From Echria macrotheca (taxonomy: Eukaryota; Ascomycota; Sordariomycetes; Sordariales; Schizotheciaceae), in contig MU839834.1 of assembly GCA_030411725.1 (NCBI GenBank), positions 1,054,001 to 1,118,000 of the forward strand: a stretch of DNA of 64,000 nt, written 5' to 3'. This document shows positions 1 through 12,599 of the stretch, in pieces. The translations under genes and the position numbers were made by a program. The notes beneath the pieces were generated by a model, which was given only the letters and a program-made list of their open reading frames with translations, was not told the origin of the DNA and searched no databases. The stretch's first letter is position 1. Each line of letters begins with the position of its first letter.

Positions 1-1696
1 GAGCTTCGAACAATCGGTGGAATAGGATGAGGAGGCGCTCGTAATTAGGACCCTTCAGCGTGTCGGTAACAACATCCGAAAAGATTCCGCTCTCCGGCGC
101 AAGCTCGAGAGCGCCGTCAACCTGGACTTCAGGAACATAGGTGTCGGATCCGTCGTTCCTAAAAAGTCAGCAACTTGTCGGCATTTAGGAGATTTAACCT
201 ACAATGAGGTGTGGAGAGGCCGAAACGCTCTGGAGGTGTGCTTCCTTTCCTGCCAGAGCTCGGCCGTCTTCCGGATGGCGTAGCCCGTGTCGAGAGCGCC
301 CCACATGTGTCGCAGTGCCTGCTTGTACCGAGCGCGCATATCGGTAATAATGCCAGCAATGCCCTGACCGCGACCGCCGCCCGTGACGTTGGTCTGGCTG
401 ACCGGGCTGAGGACGGTCCGCACCGTCAAGTTGCCATTGAGGGCGAAAAAGCACTTGAGATACATGTGCAAGTCCTCGCCGATAGCTTCCGAGTCGCAAT
501 CCCAGCCGCCGACACGATCAACCAGCTCGAGGGGAAGCGAGTAGACGGAAGTTGGCGGCGCAATCGACGAGCCCTTGTACAATCCAGACATGCCGGCGGC
601 GGACCACAAGACGTCGGCAACACGGACAATTGCGGGAACATTGTGGGCATTTCGGTCAAAGATGATGGGGGCCGAGTAGAGCGTCGTCGTCGCCGTATCG
701 GGATAGGCCATATGCATGGTGGTGACCAGGGCAAAGTAATTGGCCGACAGATGGCTATCAGCTGCACAGTGACGGCGAGTCAGCGAGCCACACCCAGGAG
801 AACTTCTGCATCGGGATTTAACTCACCATCGATTCCCGTAACAATCACATCCTTTCGCTGTCCAATTGAGTACTTCTCGCTGAGCTTGCGGGCCGCCCAA
901 GCCATGTTGCTTCCCTTTCCGGCAAGCTCGCCCGGGATGTCGGAGGGGTGAACCGTGTACTCAATTGAGCGGAATTTCTTGGAAAACTCATTGATAAAGC
1001 GGAGGGCCTTGGTATCGGAATTGGTCTCGCGCTGCTCCATCGCAAGGTAGATCTATCCCCGCACCGTTAGCTCCATAACGCGCGCAGTTGGGTTGTCCCC
1101 AGAACGTCGCGATAAGCGAGATCACTTACATCGTAGGTATTGCGGGCCTGGGGGTGCGAAGCCAGAACCTCGAGCGTCTCGCGGAGCGTGTCATTCTCCT
1201 CCTTGTAGTTGGGGATAACGACGGCATGAATGACGCGGTCGGGGGCGATATCGCCGTCGGCATAGAATTCAGGGTCGAGATCGCCGGCCTCGCTGCTCGA
1301 GGTCGAGCTGAGGTCGCGGGACGAGGTCAATGTTTCCGAGCTGGACAGCGAGGTCGACGAGCCGCGGCGGCGGTGGGCAAACTTGAAGTCCTTGAGCGAC
1401 TTGCTGCGCGCCGTCTTCCTCAGGCTCTGCGTGATGGTGAAAACGGCCCAGCAGGAGCGGAGCGGGAAGATGAAGACCAGGAAGTGGATGAGCAGGCAGT
1501 AGTAGGCGAAGAGGGTGACCGAGGAGCCGCCGCCTTGGGGGTTGTAATTAGGCGCCGTAAGACTGTCGTTTGACTGATACTTGTAGCCATATCGTTGGGC
1601 CGCGAGCTCCTTGGTGATGACCCAGTATGAAAGTGCAATCGTGGCAAGCATGGCCAACCCTCCCGCCCGCCGGCTACACCATGCAAAGAGCGACAT
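1..1696 (-). CDS. GT2-family membrane glycosyltransferase (5' part; gene runs off the window start)
   Basis: Partial gene on the minus strand. I reconstruct exons 1696-1130, 1052-827, 761-203 and 158-<1, about 503 codons so far. All junctions keep frame (donors GTAAGT, GTGAGT, GTAGGT; acceptors TAG/CAG). The protein opens with two hydrophobic segments (about residues 10-32 and 55-80), then a Ser-rich cytosolic linker, then a GT2 nucleotide-sugar fold: VIPNYKEE at its start, a GKGSNMAWAAR stretch, the metal-binding GIDADSH (DxD type) formed across intron 2, and the acidic EAIGEDLHMYLK motif with a downstream QALRHMWG resembling Q/RxxRW. This fits the fungal Glyco_trans_2_3 family of processive or polysaccharide-type transferases; donor and product cannot be told. 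The ATG at 1696 was chosen because the frame upstream to 2269 is Ser/Pro/Arg low-complexity, typical of a 5' leader. The 3' end is outside the window. Confidence 0.8.
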
Positions 1697-4600
1697 TCTG
1701 GGCGACGACGTCGGGGCGCTGCAACACGCTCCGGACGGGATACCGGGTTCGGTGAGGCAAGAGATGTCTTGGATTATACCCGAGGTGGAGAGCGCCGGCG
1801 AATTGACCCGGAGACGGCGCAAGGGAGCGACGAGACAAGACGTAGAGGACGGGAGGAGGAGGAGAGTTGGGGGGGCGTGGGCGGCCGAGGACGACGTGGA
1901 ATTAGAGGATGCAGTCGACGACGACTCGACGCTGCACGTCCACGGGCGCAAGGTGCGTGCTGCTGCAAAGCTGTCAAGAAGGAGGGACTGGCGGGAGGGA
2001 GGGAGGAGGGAAGAGAGGGAAAAATCCAGGGCTCGAAAGGAAACGAAAAACCGCGAGGCGAGAACGAAGAAGGGCGGGACGTGGTGCGCTCTGGGGGAAA
2101 GGAGGGACGTGCCCAGCGAGACTCTCAAGGTACGTACAGAACGGGTAGCTGTCGATGAAACCCGTCGAGCAGCTGGCCAACCAGCAGAGAATAGGGGGCC
2201 CGCGTCTGGCTGCCACTCACAGTGCCTGCGCCCGCGACGAACAGGCTGCTGGGCTGGAGGGAGATGCACGTGCAGGGTTGCGACCGGGGGGCTGAGCTAC
2301 CAACACTGGGGGTCCAGTTGCTGCGAGATTGGCTGTGCGCTTGTCCGTTTCGGGCAGTAAATTTCCTGCACTTCGACCTCCAGCGAAGGGGATCCCAGGC
2401 TGCCAAACACTGTTTGTCCACAACGACGCTGTGGAGGAATGAAGCTTGGTGCTTGGGTATGGGGACTCCAGAGTCCAGAAGCAGCTCCATCCCGGCCTCA
2501 GCCTGTTACTGATCTGAATATAGAAACGTGTTCGTAGATAACTAATCCTGACAAGCGTTGCTGGTGGAAGCAACGAGCGTCTTTCACGTGGAAACGAAAA
2601 CCAATAGCCAAGCGTTACCTTAATCTTCGTAGTGCTGCTCAGCCTCATCCCATTGTCTCTGGCCACGCCCGTATCCAGTATCAAAACGACTTTAAACACG
2701 TTGGATAAGGCTGACTGGATGTTCCCGCCGAGCTTCTTCTGCTTGCTTGCGTAACGATGCGGAGCCGCGAGCAATCTATTCTCATTCCTTCAGGGACAAA
2801 CCAGCGATTGGCAGCGATGACTGTGAGGTGTTTCTGGGCCCATCCGTCACTGCGCCGCATTGATGGCTGGTGTATCAAAGTCCACCCAGTGGTCGTCGAG
2901 ATAGCTGCTTTGGGGGCACGGAATTGACCGGTGTGCCGTCTTGCCGGCCCAGATGCCTCATTCCCACCGGTTAAGCGTGAACGACGGTCAGATGGTCGAA
3001 CCCACTCGCCGCCGCAATGCGGCAAAGCCCATCTCGAGCCACGCAGTCGCCGACAACTTACACAGGAAACTCGACAGCGCCCCGGCATCGCGGCCGTAGC
3101 TCTAACAAGAGTCCATTGGAGTCGTGCTACCGCCATACCGGCCTCTTGCCCGGTCGTAAAAGTGGGACCACCGCATCGAGACCGCAGTGTTTCCCAACGA
3201 TTGCGTGCGTATGCTAACTACAGCATGACCCGCATCCTTCCCCATGCCGACCCTGGCTGCCGCGTTGCGGCCATGAGGTCGTCACCATGAAGGGCCCTTT
3301 AGTTTCGCAACCATTCAACCCCTCGCGCAAGGCTAGCTTCGACCTTTTTCTCGTGAAGCTTTTTTCAAGCAAAAAGGTTGGCGAACGAAACAAGCATCGG
3401 CCGTGCCCCGAAACCCCTGCTCGCTGGGCTGATGGGTCGATGCCACTTTGGGGAAATTATGATGGCCTTGGTGAGAGCTCCCAAGCAGGCACTCAAGTGC
3501 TGCCCCTCCCCTGTTAAATTAGCGGGAGCCCTCGGCTTACCATTGGGCGGGCAACGCCCGCGCTGTCACCCTTCTCTGCAGCAGAAGCCAAGCACATGTG
3601 GTGAAAGTGGCGCTCGCAGATAGATTTTGTGAGCCTCGACTTTTCTGCCTCTGAGACATTCAAAAGATAGACAGGAACGGTATCTCTCTGGCCGAAGTGG
3701 CTGCGTGCATCAGGTCGTGCCAAGGTGGTATCGAGGCAAAAGATGCGCATGACGAGTTGTTGCTGCAGTAGAGAGAGAAGCGAACAAAACTTGCGCCACA
3801 GCTGCCGAGTCTGGATGGCTGGGTCCCTTCCCGCTTTCTCTGCAACGGCTGGAGGGACCGATGCGCGATCTGAAAAGAGAGGCCTCTCGCGAAAAAACCA
3901 GGAGGGGCAAGCTCAACCGCCGCCTGCTCGGTGGCATCTCTTGCAGCTGCGTGCCGGTTGCTGCACGATCCCCCATCTGAAGAGACAAACCGCACTAGTT
4001 CCCCTTTTAGCTTAGGCTGACTCTGGATGCAATTTTAATGCTGCATGGGCCCGTCTCATTGGCCAGCATTTGGTGCAACTTTTTGCAGCGGTTGAGGTCG
4101 AACCTTTTTTTTTGCGAATCGCAGCCGCTCTCTCTGCCACGGGGGTCCACCTCAGGCCGATCATCTCGCTTCTTCCAGAGTCCGGTCCATTGTCGGCGTT
4201 GACCATCGCGAACTGCGGATGATGACTGACAGTTCGAACAGCGTTGGGTTCGGCTCGGCACCCGAAGGTTTTTCTGCCAGGCGAGAAAGCCTGCCGGCCG
4301 CATTGACCATGGAACTAGACTAGCTTGACTGCCCGTCCCGAAGTTGACAGGAAGTTGCCGGGTAATCAGATCGCTTGTTCTTGTTCGCAAGGATGTGTGT
4401 GTATCGCGCGCGCGGGGGGGATTATCTATATCTCGTCCCGTCTCACTTGGCGAACGGGATCCGGTAGCGGAAAACAAGATGAGGAGAGCGAGAGGGAAAA
4501 ACACTGGGATATGAGATCCACAATCCGGACGGAGACAGACCCTCGATGTCGCAACGGCGACTGCTTCAGGGATCTTTTTCGTAAGAACACTTTCAAAACA

Positions 4601-6057
4601 AAAAAAATCTCGGATATAGGGAAGAAAAAAAAGCCCCGCTTGAACTAGTCTGGTTTCTAGCCCCGAAAGAGCTTGGAAGAAACGGTCGATCACGGGCAAT
4701 TCTTTTTTCAATGTTGCCCGGCCACGGCATACCGCCGAAACTTCTCTCTCTCTTCTATCCCGTCTCTTCTCCGATTCCCGCTTTCGTCTATCCATACGGT
4801 TTCGAAACATCATGCCGAAAGGAGGATAGTGAATGATTGCCAGAGCAGCAGCAGCAGCGAGCAAATGCTTTGAGCCCCTCCCCTCCACTCCCCAGAGCAT
4901 GTGTCTGAGGATGTGTAAAACCCCAACCCAGCAACAATCCCGTGGGAAAAAGGGGGGGTCACGGGTGGCACATTCCACACCCATTTCTTTTGCTTCGACG
5001 TAACGATACTTTATATCGAGAGCAGCCAGCCAGCCGCGGGGTGTTTTATCTCATTTTCACATGTCAGGTCTAGAACCCCTCCTCCTCCTCCATACAGAAG
5101 CTGTCAGAACTGTCAAGAGTGGGGCCAACATCTCTTGTGACAAAGAAAGGCGGGGAGCGAAGAAAAGCCGTTTCAAAATCCCAACTGTGGGCAACTTTTT
5201 GCTTGGAAGCGCGACTCAAGCAAGCAAAGCCTTGCGGACTCAAGGAGAGCTAAACCGTACCTATATGGAAGCTCTAACCATGTTCCAACTTAGTAAGGAA
5301 GCTATCCATCCCGGGTTTTATTACTCATCTTACAGATTACATTATCACCGGAAAATCACCTTTTATGAGATGAGTGGTACGGGTTAGACAAAATCCTTCT
5401 TCCTTTAGGCGCAGTGAAAACCACCAAGATAGAGAAAGGAAAACGCGTCAAAGACGCGCTCCCTCTCCAACACGCGTAAAGTGCCAACCCTGCACTCTTG
5501 GCCAACCCTGTCATCCATCCAATGTTAAACCCCTGCCCTTCTCAACCTTGGGACGAACCGACGGACGGACACAGAATTTAAAAATCTAGGGTCCACGAAC
5601 CCTTGAGAACAAGGAGCGGCGTAGCCGCTGCCTGCCTGCCTGCCCGTCTGCACTCTTCACATCTTCCCCAGGTTCGCAAGGTTTTTGGTTCGCGAACTCT
5701 TACACCTTCTTACCCTACCAGCCTGGTCTATCCCCCCCTCCCCCTGGTTGCAGGTACACGACAATACGTGTAGCTATACGGGATATACGAAAGACGCTAA
5801 CCAAGGAGACATAACAAAATAACTATGTAACTCCGCCCGCGCGGTAAAATGAACAAGGCATCTTTTATGTAGCCCCCCTTTGCATCCGTACATACAGAAC
5901 GGTTGAACACACAAACGGCCCAGAGAAAGATGTAATAATCTCTTCATTAAAATCATGCAAATATACGTCTAGGGTATTATTCTGAGCCTCGAGTGAATAG
6001 GAAAAAAAGGCCATCATCTGCTCTCGTGATACCATCTCGTGATGCAGCATCGTTCCC
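1697..6057. other. Long intergenic region without a supported gene
   Basis: About 4.4 kb between the starts of the glycosyltransferase gene and the stop of the sulfate permease gene. It should hold the glycosyltransferase promoter and 5' leader (pyrimidine-rich on the minus strand around 1850-2150) and the permease 3' UTR. Open frames here, including a 978-nt one on the minus strand at 4007-4984, are low-complexity or compositionally random and show no recognisable domain or splice pattern. No tRNA or repeat family seen. Confidence 0.6.
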
Positions 6058-8753
6058 TCATAGAGTCGTCTTGGTGTCATTACCAGCTATCCCGACTCTC
6101 GTCTCGGCATCCGTCTCCCCCTCCGTCCTCGCCTCCACATTGGCAATCGCACTCTGCAGAGCACTCGTCAGGTCGACATGGAAGAGCGGGCGGTTTAGTC
6201 CGTGGACCGCCACCGTCCGCCTGGGCACTCCCACGTGGTGCTCTTCTTCGTCGCCCGGGAGCCCAAACTGTGCCCGCAGATCGGTCGCCGAGGCGCCCAC
6301 GCTCCTGCTCCTGCTCCTCAGGCCGCTGCCCGGCCGGTCATCCGCGACGACTGAGCGAGAACGAGCTGTCGACCGGCGGCCGGCCGTGCCGCTGAAACTT
6401 GCGCCGAACTCCTTCTCGTTCACTTCGTGCTCGGCGGCAGCAGCGGCGCTCGAGGACCCCCCAATCTCTGCAACACTAAAAATGCTGCGCCACCGACGTT
6501 GGACACCTCCCGAGTCTGGAGTTGGGTAGCCGAATCCGGCATACACAAGCGCCCGTTTCGTCCATCGGTTGTGGATGCAGGCAATATGCCAGTCGACAGG
6601 TTCTGGTGCCGCGTACCGGTCGAGCTGGTTGCGGACATCGATCAGCTGCTGCACCGACGTGATGTCGACGTGGTTGACAGAGCTAAAATCCAGAATAATA
6701 GCCTTCAACGTTGGCAGTTGCGTGTTCACTCCCACAGCGCCGGCTTCTATCCCCGCGGTTGCGGCCGCTTTTAGTTTGCGCCTCGACGGCCCGGGGTCAT
6801 TCCAGGGCCGATCTCCCGGGCGCTCAAAGTGTGCCAAGTTTGTGCGGCGAGTCTGTGAAAAGATGTACTTAACCATACCCTCTAAGCTGTGGCTGGCGTT
6901 GGGGTAGTTGAATCCCTCCGTAAACCGGTAGATGAAAACTCCAGGGTAGGGACTGTCGAGCTCAAGCTGCGGATTAGAACCGTCGGCGTGCGTGAGAGGG
7001 AGAAAGATATTTCGGTGAGTTGCTTCCGACGAGCCCGTGAATGTGCCATATGTCCCAGGAGCCCGTCGAGCGTCTTCACCGACAACACGGTTGTCAAGAA
7101 CCGAGTACCCTTTGACCCGACCGAGGAAGCGACCTCTGGCCCGCAAGATGCGGAAGAGAAGCATGGCTGCGGATAAGCAGATGGTGCAGTAGATGCCGTT
7201 CTCGATCGTCGAAAATACCGTGACGATGACGCCGACGAAGAAGATGACAACTTCGAAGGGCGAGACAAGCCAGAACCGGTACACAGTATTGGGGGGCGTA
7301 ATAAGGTCGCCGACCGCATGGATAATGACAGCGGCCAGCGAAGCGTTGGGGATGTAGTAAAATACGGCCGGTAGGGCGTAGATGGCGAGAAGGACCACGA
7401 CGGCGGTGATGACTCCTGCAAAGGGCGTCCGGACGCCGGCCTTGGACTTAATTGCGGTTCGACTGAAGGAGCCCGTTGCGGCATAACCGCCTAGGAACGG
7501 TCCTAGGAGATTCGTCATGCCGATGGCCACCATCTCTTGTGAGGGGTTGATCGTGTAGTTGTTGACTCGTCCGAACGACTTGGAAATAGCAATGTGTTCG
7601 ATCAATAGGACGATGACAGTGGCAGGGAGGTAGCCGACTAGATTGCTAGCAATACGTTGGTTGAGGATGGGTACGGCTGCGTTTTGGAATCCTCTTGGGA
7701 CGTCAAGTACGATCTTAAACTTGACTTTGTCTTCGGGGAGACCCCTGTTTACCAAGTAGCTGATCAAGGTGTAGAGCAGAATAACGAACACGGTTCGCAA
7801 GGTCGAGAGGAAAAATGCAACCCGAGCATGATTGGGCCATCGTTTGCCAATAAAGGAACAAACTCCCCTGATAAGGTAGAGCATCGCCAAGGCCGACAAT
7901 CCCATTGCGGCATCGAGGGTCGTACGCGGCAAGCCTTGGAGGGTGTGGATGAAGACCAAGTAGGGCGGGTCTCTTGATGAAATCCCAGTGATACCCATCA
8001 TTGCTGGAATCTGGCCGATGACGATGGTGAGAGCAGAACCGGCCATGAAGGCCGAAAGAGCTGTCAGGGGTATCATGTCGACGATCCACCCGCAGCGAAT
8101 CAGTCCGATAAAAAGCACAATTCCTCCGGCTAGAATCGCAAGTGCCGAGGCAATGACGTGAGCTGGCACATCGGGTAACGCCGTCTTCATGTCGGCAACG
8201 ACACCTCCGGTCAGTTGTGACATGACGGCAACGGGCTGTACAGTCTTAGCAAGTGCAGCAGCATTCTGCCGTGGGCCGCCAAACTCACCCCGATGGTAAT
8301 GTCCTTGGATGTCGCGAAGAACCAGTAGATCAAAACTCCCATAAATGACGAATAGAGACCAAACTGGACTTCGAGGTTGGCCAGTTTCGCGTACGCCATG
8401 CCTTGCGGAACGACGACAGCACCGATCGTAATGCCTGAATATGTGTGAGCGGCTTTTTGGTTATTATTGCTATGGAGCTGCTTACCGGCAACAAGATCGC
8501 CGAGAAGCCATTGCAAGTTGTAATGGCCGATCCACGAGATGAAGGGAAACAGAGAGGCAATATAGTTGATGACTTGCGACTTGTTTGGCCGAAGCTTGGC
8601 CAGAGAATCCAACACCCTCGGGGGCTCTTCCGTGAAGGGGTCGCTCCGAGCGGAGAGGAGATGTGCATTTTGTGCTATATCGGCCTGGTAAGGCTCATCG
8701 TCTTCGAGTTTGATCCCCAACAGCTTCGCAGCGAGGTTCCTAGTGCCCGACAT
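6058..8753 (-). CDS. Sulfate permease (SLC26/SulP family)
   Basis: Plasma-membrane sulfate uptake, the entry step of sulfur assimilation; relatives are yeast Sul1/Sul2 and Neurospora CYS-13/CYS-14. Three exons, 8753-8486, 8434-8289 and 8235-6058, joined in frame (donors GTAAGC and GTGAGT, acceptors CAG) into 863 aa. The SulP signature VVVPQGMAYAKLA follows intron 1. About 10-12 membrane segments run to roughly residue 520, including the IEHIAISKSFGR loop before the 'NPSQEMVAIG' stretch. The C-terminal STAS domain (about 590-740) holds LDFSSVNHVDITS. The tail is Ser/Arg-rich and probably a regulatory cytosolic extension. ATG 8753 gives the usual short N-terminal cytosolic region. Which Neurospora paralog it matches (cys-13 or cys-14) cannot be decided by eye. 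A CACGTG box lies 164 nt upstream. Confidence 0.93.
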
Positions 8754-10928
8754 GTTGAAGGCGAAGGCCTCGAAGGGCCGAGCCCGAGCAGGCTGGGTAT
8801 CCGAGCTATACTAGATGGAACCGAGGGTGAGGTGACAGCCGGCTGCGCCTTATGTATGTCCGTTAGGTAGATCCAACGTCCCTCGCCCTGCAAGGAGACA
8901 AGATGGCAACAGGCACCACGTGATTCGTGAGATATCGGTCTTAAACGGTCAGCCGGATTCCGCTAGTTGGCCGTGTAGAGACAAAACTGACAGCTGAACC
9001 GACCCCAAATCGAAGCGATACACGCCCTGGATATGTTTGAAGATACAGATGTAAGCTCGAGATGGATTCGAGGTTCAGCGCGATCAACGTCGCAAAGATG
9101 CAAGACAAGACCAAAGATGCGAAAATACGTCCAAGATGTCGAAAGATGGATACAGGAGAGACGACAAGAGATGGAGATCTGAGAGGATTTAAAGTTGTTC
9201 TAGGTGGCGGGGACTCCTGGTCCTTCCTCCGTGTGTCTGGGTCAACCAGGGGCAGGAGCGATCACCCGAGTTATCCTGGAAGGTTCGGGTGCCGGGAGCA
9301 CTGGAAAAGCTTCAAGACGGCAAGGGCAGTCCATGGAGATTTACAGGAAAAGGGCGAACAACGTTTACAGAGGATGGGGAGAATCCCGAGGCGGACCCTT
9401 CAGGAGGCGGGCACGGCGGGTTAGAGAATGGCGCAATCGGGGCCCTGTACCTATCACAACATCGGGCACACCTGAAGGCGTGGGGATCCCACGAGGGGGG
9501 TATCCAAATAAGCCTTTCTGCATATGGCAGATGCCCAAGATGGGGACCCTCGTGAGGGAGGCTTGCGGGAGTGTCTCACCATCCATGGCAGCTGCCAGTT
9601 TCGTAGGTCACGCCCGAAGGCGCAAGCGGATTACTCGACAAACAACGAAGTGGCGAGTGGAACTTGGTCTTCAGCGCTGTCCCGGGCCCCGAAGAAAGAC
9701 GTCATGTCCAGCTGCCGGCATTTGATCAGTCACTGCCATCGGTGGGTCACAGGAAAGCGCTGTATTTAGGATGTTGCGGGCATTTTTCATCGGATTTTGG
9801 GGTATGGCGGTTTCCTTTACCGATGTTCCCAGGTGTGGTGGGGGAAACGGATGGCTCGATGGCGCAATGCGAGCCATGTCTGAAGTCATCCGCTGTGGCG
9901 CTTTATATCCAATTATCCCCGACATCCAAACTCTTCCGTCTCTCTGCGTTTGGACTGTCGTCCCAGGCGGCCCGGATCGGATCGTCATTGATCTTGCATT
10001 TCTAACTTACCCCTGGCAGATTTATCTGCTGAGCTGACTCGTCGATGTGCCGTGGAAGGCTGGCGGAAAGTGGTAAAGGTGTAACCATTCCATTCAAGTG
10101 AACATCTAAAATTACGCCAGCTAATGTGCATCCTCGAAATACCTTACGAGGTTCACCTCCAAACGTCTCTGAGGAAGCTTTTCAGGTTCATACCTAGCCT
10201 CCCTAATGGTTTCCGGAGCTTCAGCCCCGCCTGCAGCGATGACGTCGCTGGTCGCTCTCTGCAGCCAAATCTGCTGACCAATCCCAGCTCCTCCTCAGTC
10301 TGCTTCGGGAAGTTCACGGATGCGAGTCGCTTCGGCAGCGGGCAGCCAGCCCGACACCGACCGAGTAAATTGATAATTTGCGGAGCGGAGTCGAGCTTGA
10401 AGATGCCGAGAAATGGCACAGAGAGGTGAGGAGCTCGAACAGGTGTCGGATATGATCTGAACAAAATCGGCGACCTATCTTTCGGGAGTTGGATCAAACA
10501 AAATCCCTAGGGATAACTACTTGATAGTGTTCACTTCTAATTCGTCCGAGCTGTTTGTGCGACGGCCACAAAATCGGGTCTCGATAGGGCTTCAGGAGAC
10601 GTGGATTGACAGCAGGAGGATCGCAAGCACGCACCAAAGCTAGCTTGTTACAATTGGTGCATTCCATCCATCTTGTCAGTTGGAAACACGCATTCAAGGG
10701 ATCAAAGAGAACCAGCAAGTCGGGTGAATTCAGATAAAGTGGTGCGCGGAAGTGCAAACGCGTTTTGCGCGAAACAGACGCGAACTGCAGCGCCGCCGTC
10801 CAACCTCTCCCCGCTCGCAGCCCGTTTAGGAAAGTAACCATCCGACGACGTCTTCAAACACCACGGCCACATCGTCAGCAGTGTTGCTCTGTGCGCCGCA
10901 CTCTTCAAATTTCTTGCAAGCCGATGGA
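8754..10928. other. Divergent intergenic region (sulfate permease / BUB2)
   Basis: About 2.2 kb between the two start codons, serving both promoters. The stretch 9050-9190 is purine-rich on the plus strand with repeated AAAGATG words, probably part of a leader. No open frame has a recognisable domain. One E-box is listed separately. Confidence 0.6.
8917..8922. promoter_or_regulatory. CACGTG E-box upstream of the sulfate permease
   Basis: The palindrome CACGTG sits 164 nt upstream of the permease ATG; on the permease strand it reads TCACGTG. In budding yeast RTCACGTG is the Cbf1 site that, with Met4, activates sulfur genes. In Neurospora the main activator is CYS3, whose ATGRYRYCAT palindrome I did not find in the first 300 nt. 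Function is inferred from position only; this six-base word also occurs by chance. Confidence 0.35.
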
Positions 10929-12599
10929 ATGACTCTGCGTATTGTGGACCTGCCCGAGGCCGACGAGATTCGCAAGATGCCGAGCCCGACGAAAGAGTCC
11001 ATCTCGGCGTTGCCCGCGACACTCCAGCTCCACCCGCCGCCCTCGCCGGGGACTCACCGGACCCTCAGGAGATTACAGTCGGCCCACAGCTTGGGAGCAA
11101 AGGCCGCCTATCAACCGTCGCTCATCTCGCAGCAGAGATTCCAACAGCAGCAGCAACAGCAACAACAACAGCAGCAGCAGCTCCTCCTCCAACAACAACA
11201 ACTCCAAAACCTCCAAGCCTCGCCCTCGCCGCCCCGACGGAATGCGAGCACCAACCGGTCCCCACAGAGAGGTCGCGCAAACAGTGATGCCCCCGTGCCG
11301 CAGTTTGCCAACATACCCGTCAATCGCCGCTCCATTCTGAGCCGACGGTCGCTAGCCGCCGACTCCATGTCCCTCGAGCGACTGCTCCGCGAAGGTCCCC
11401 CCGGCGGCGACGTCGAGGGCGCCCTCGAGAGCGCGCGCTACAAGATTCTCGACCAAGGAATAAAATCGGACAATGATGGCATGGTGAGCTCTGGCGGTCG
11501 CGTGAAAAAAATATTTGTCCCAGTTCTAATATTTATGGTCTAGTCGAGCCTCCGCATCTACGTCTGGCTGATCCTGCTCAATGCGCCCGTCCTCGAAACC
11601 GACGCCTACCTCGCCCTCATCCACCGCGGCGCGTCGCCCGCCTACTCCAAAATCCGCAACGACACGTTCCGAACGCTCACCACCGACCCGCTGTTCCGCC
11701 GCCGCGTCAGCGAGGCGAGCCTGATCCGCCTTCTCAACGCCATCGCATGGAAACTGCAAGACGCGCGCGAGGAGCGCAACAGCAGAGACCACTACCTGTT
11801 CCACCGCTACAACCACAGCATCAGCAGCAGCTCCCGCCAGTCGCTCCCGGCCGAGTCGTCGAGCCGACCAGGGACAGGCTACGACAGCACCGGCACCGGT
11901 GGTGGACACTCATCACACGCGGCATCGTCCCCCCTGGCGCCGCGGACCCGCTCGCGCGCCCTGACGGTGACGACCGAGGGCTCCGATGCGGGCGGGATCG
12001 CAGGTTCTGAACCGGGAATCTACGTGCAGGGCATGAACGTCCTCGCCGCGCCGTTCCTGTACGCCGCCCGCAGCGAGGCCGAGGCCTTCGTCGGCTTCCA
12101 CCAGCTCCTCACGCAGGAGCTGCCGGGGTACATACGCGGCGCCATGGACGGCGTGCACAAGGGCCTCGCGCTCGTCGACAAGGTGCTCGCCATTGTCGAC
12201 CCCAAGCTTAGCCTCTATCTGCTTTCTAAGAACATGTCGGCCGAGATCTACGCTTTCCCGTCGGTCCTCACGCTGTGCGCCTGCACGCCTCCCCTGCCCG
12301 AAGTCCTGCGGCTCTGGGATTTCTTGTTCGCTTACGGCCCGCATCTGAATATCCTGTGTATTGTTGCGCAGCTCGTGCTGATTCGGACCAAGATTATGGA
12401 GTCGCCTAGGTCAGTTTTTTTTCTTCCGAGGAAAAAAGATGGAAATGGCGCTGACAAGATTACCGAAATAAATAGTCCGAATAAGCTGCTTCGGTCGTTC
12501 CCTGCTCTCCAGGCGGACCAGATCAAGGGCGCGACACTGACCATTATCAAGATGATTCCTGATGATGTGTATGCCGAGATTGTGGCGCATGCGCGGTAG
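10929..12599 (+). CDS. BUB2: Mitotic exit checkpoint TBC GTPase-activating protein (Bub2/Cdc16 family)
   Basis: GAP for the spindle-pole-body Rab-like GTPase (Tem1/Spg1) in the mitotic exit / septation network; partner would be Bfa1/Byr4. Exons 10929-11483, 11544-12409 and 12476-12599 (donors GTGAGC and GTCAGT) give 514 aa. The TBC domain starts at LRIYVWLILL after intron 1. The arginine-finger motif IxxDxxR is IRNDTFR and the glutamine-finger motif is YVQGMNVL. The last exon encodes the conserved SPSPNKLLRSFPAL end. Two features make it longer than yeast Bub2 (306 aa): a 185-residue N-terminal region with a polyglutamine tract, and a Ser/Gly/Thr-rich insert of about 70 residues between the two finger motifs. 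ATG 10929 is the first ATG in frame; frame upstream to 10881 has no ATG. Confidence 0.88.
11142..11207 (+). repeat. CAG/CAA polyglutamine tract in BUB2
   Basis: Mixed CAG/CAA run coding for two glutamine blocks separated by three leucines, in the disordered N-terminal region of the Bub2-like protein. The codon mixture suggests slow turnover rather than a pure hypermutable repeat. Confidence 0.9.

Noticed and set aside
1697..2269. N-terminal extension of the glycosyltransferase frame
   Set aside because: Ser/Pro/Arg low-complexity text before ATG 1696, with no recognisable sequence; treated as 5' leader.
4007..4984. 325-codon minus-strand open frame
   Set aside because: Composition is random, with several poly-residue runs and no domain, and it covers simple-sequence DNA.
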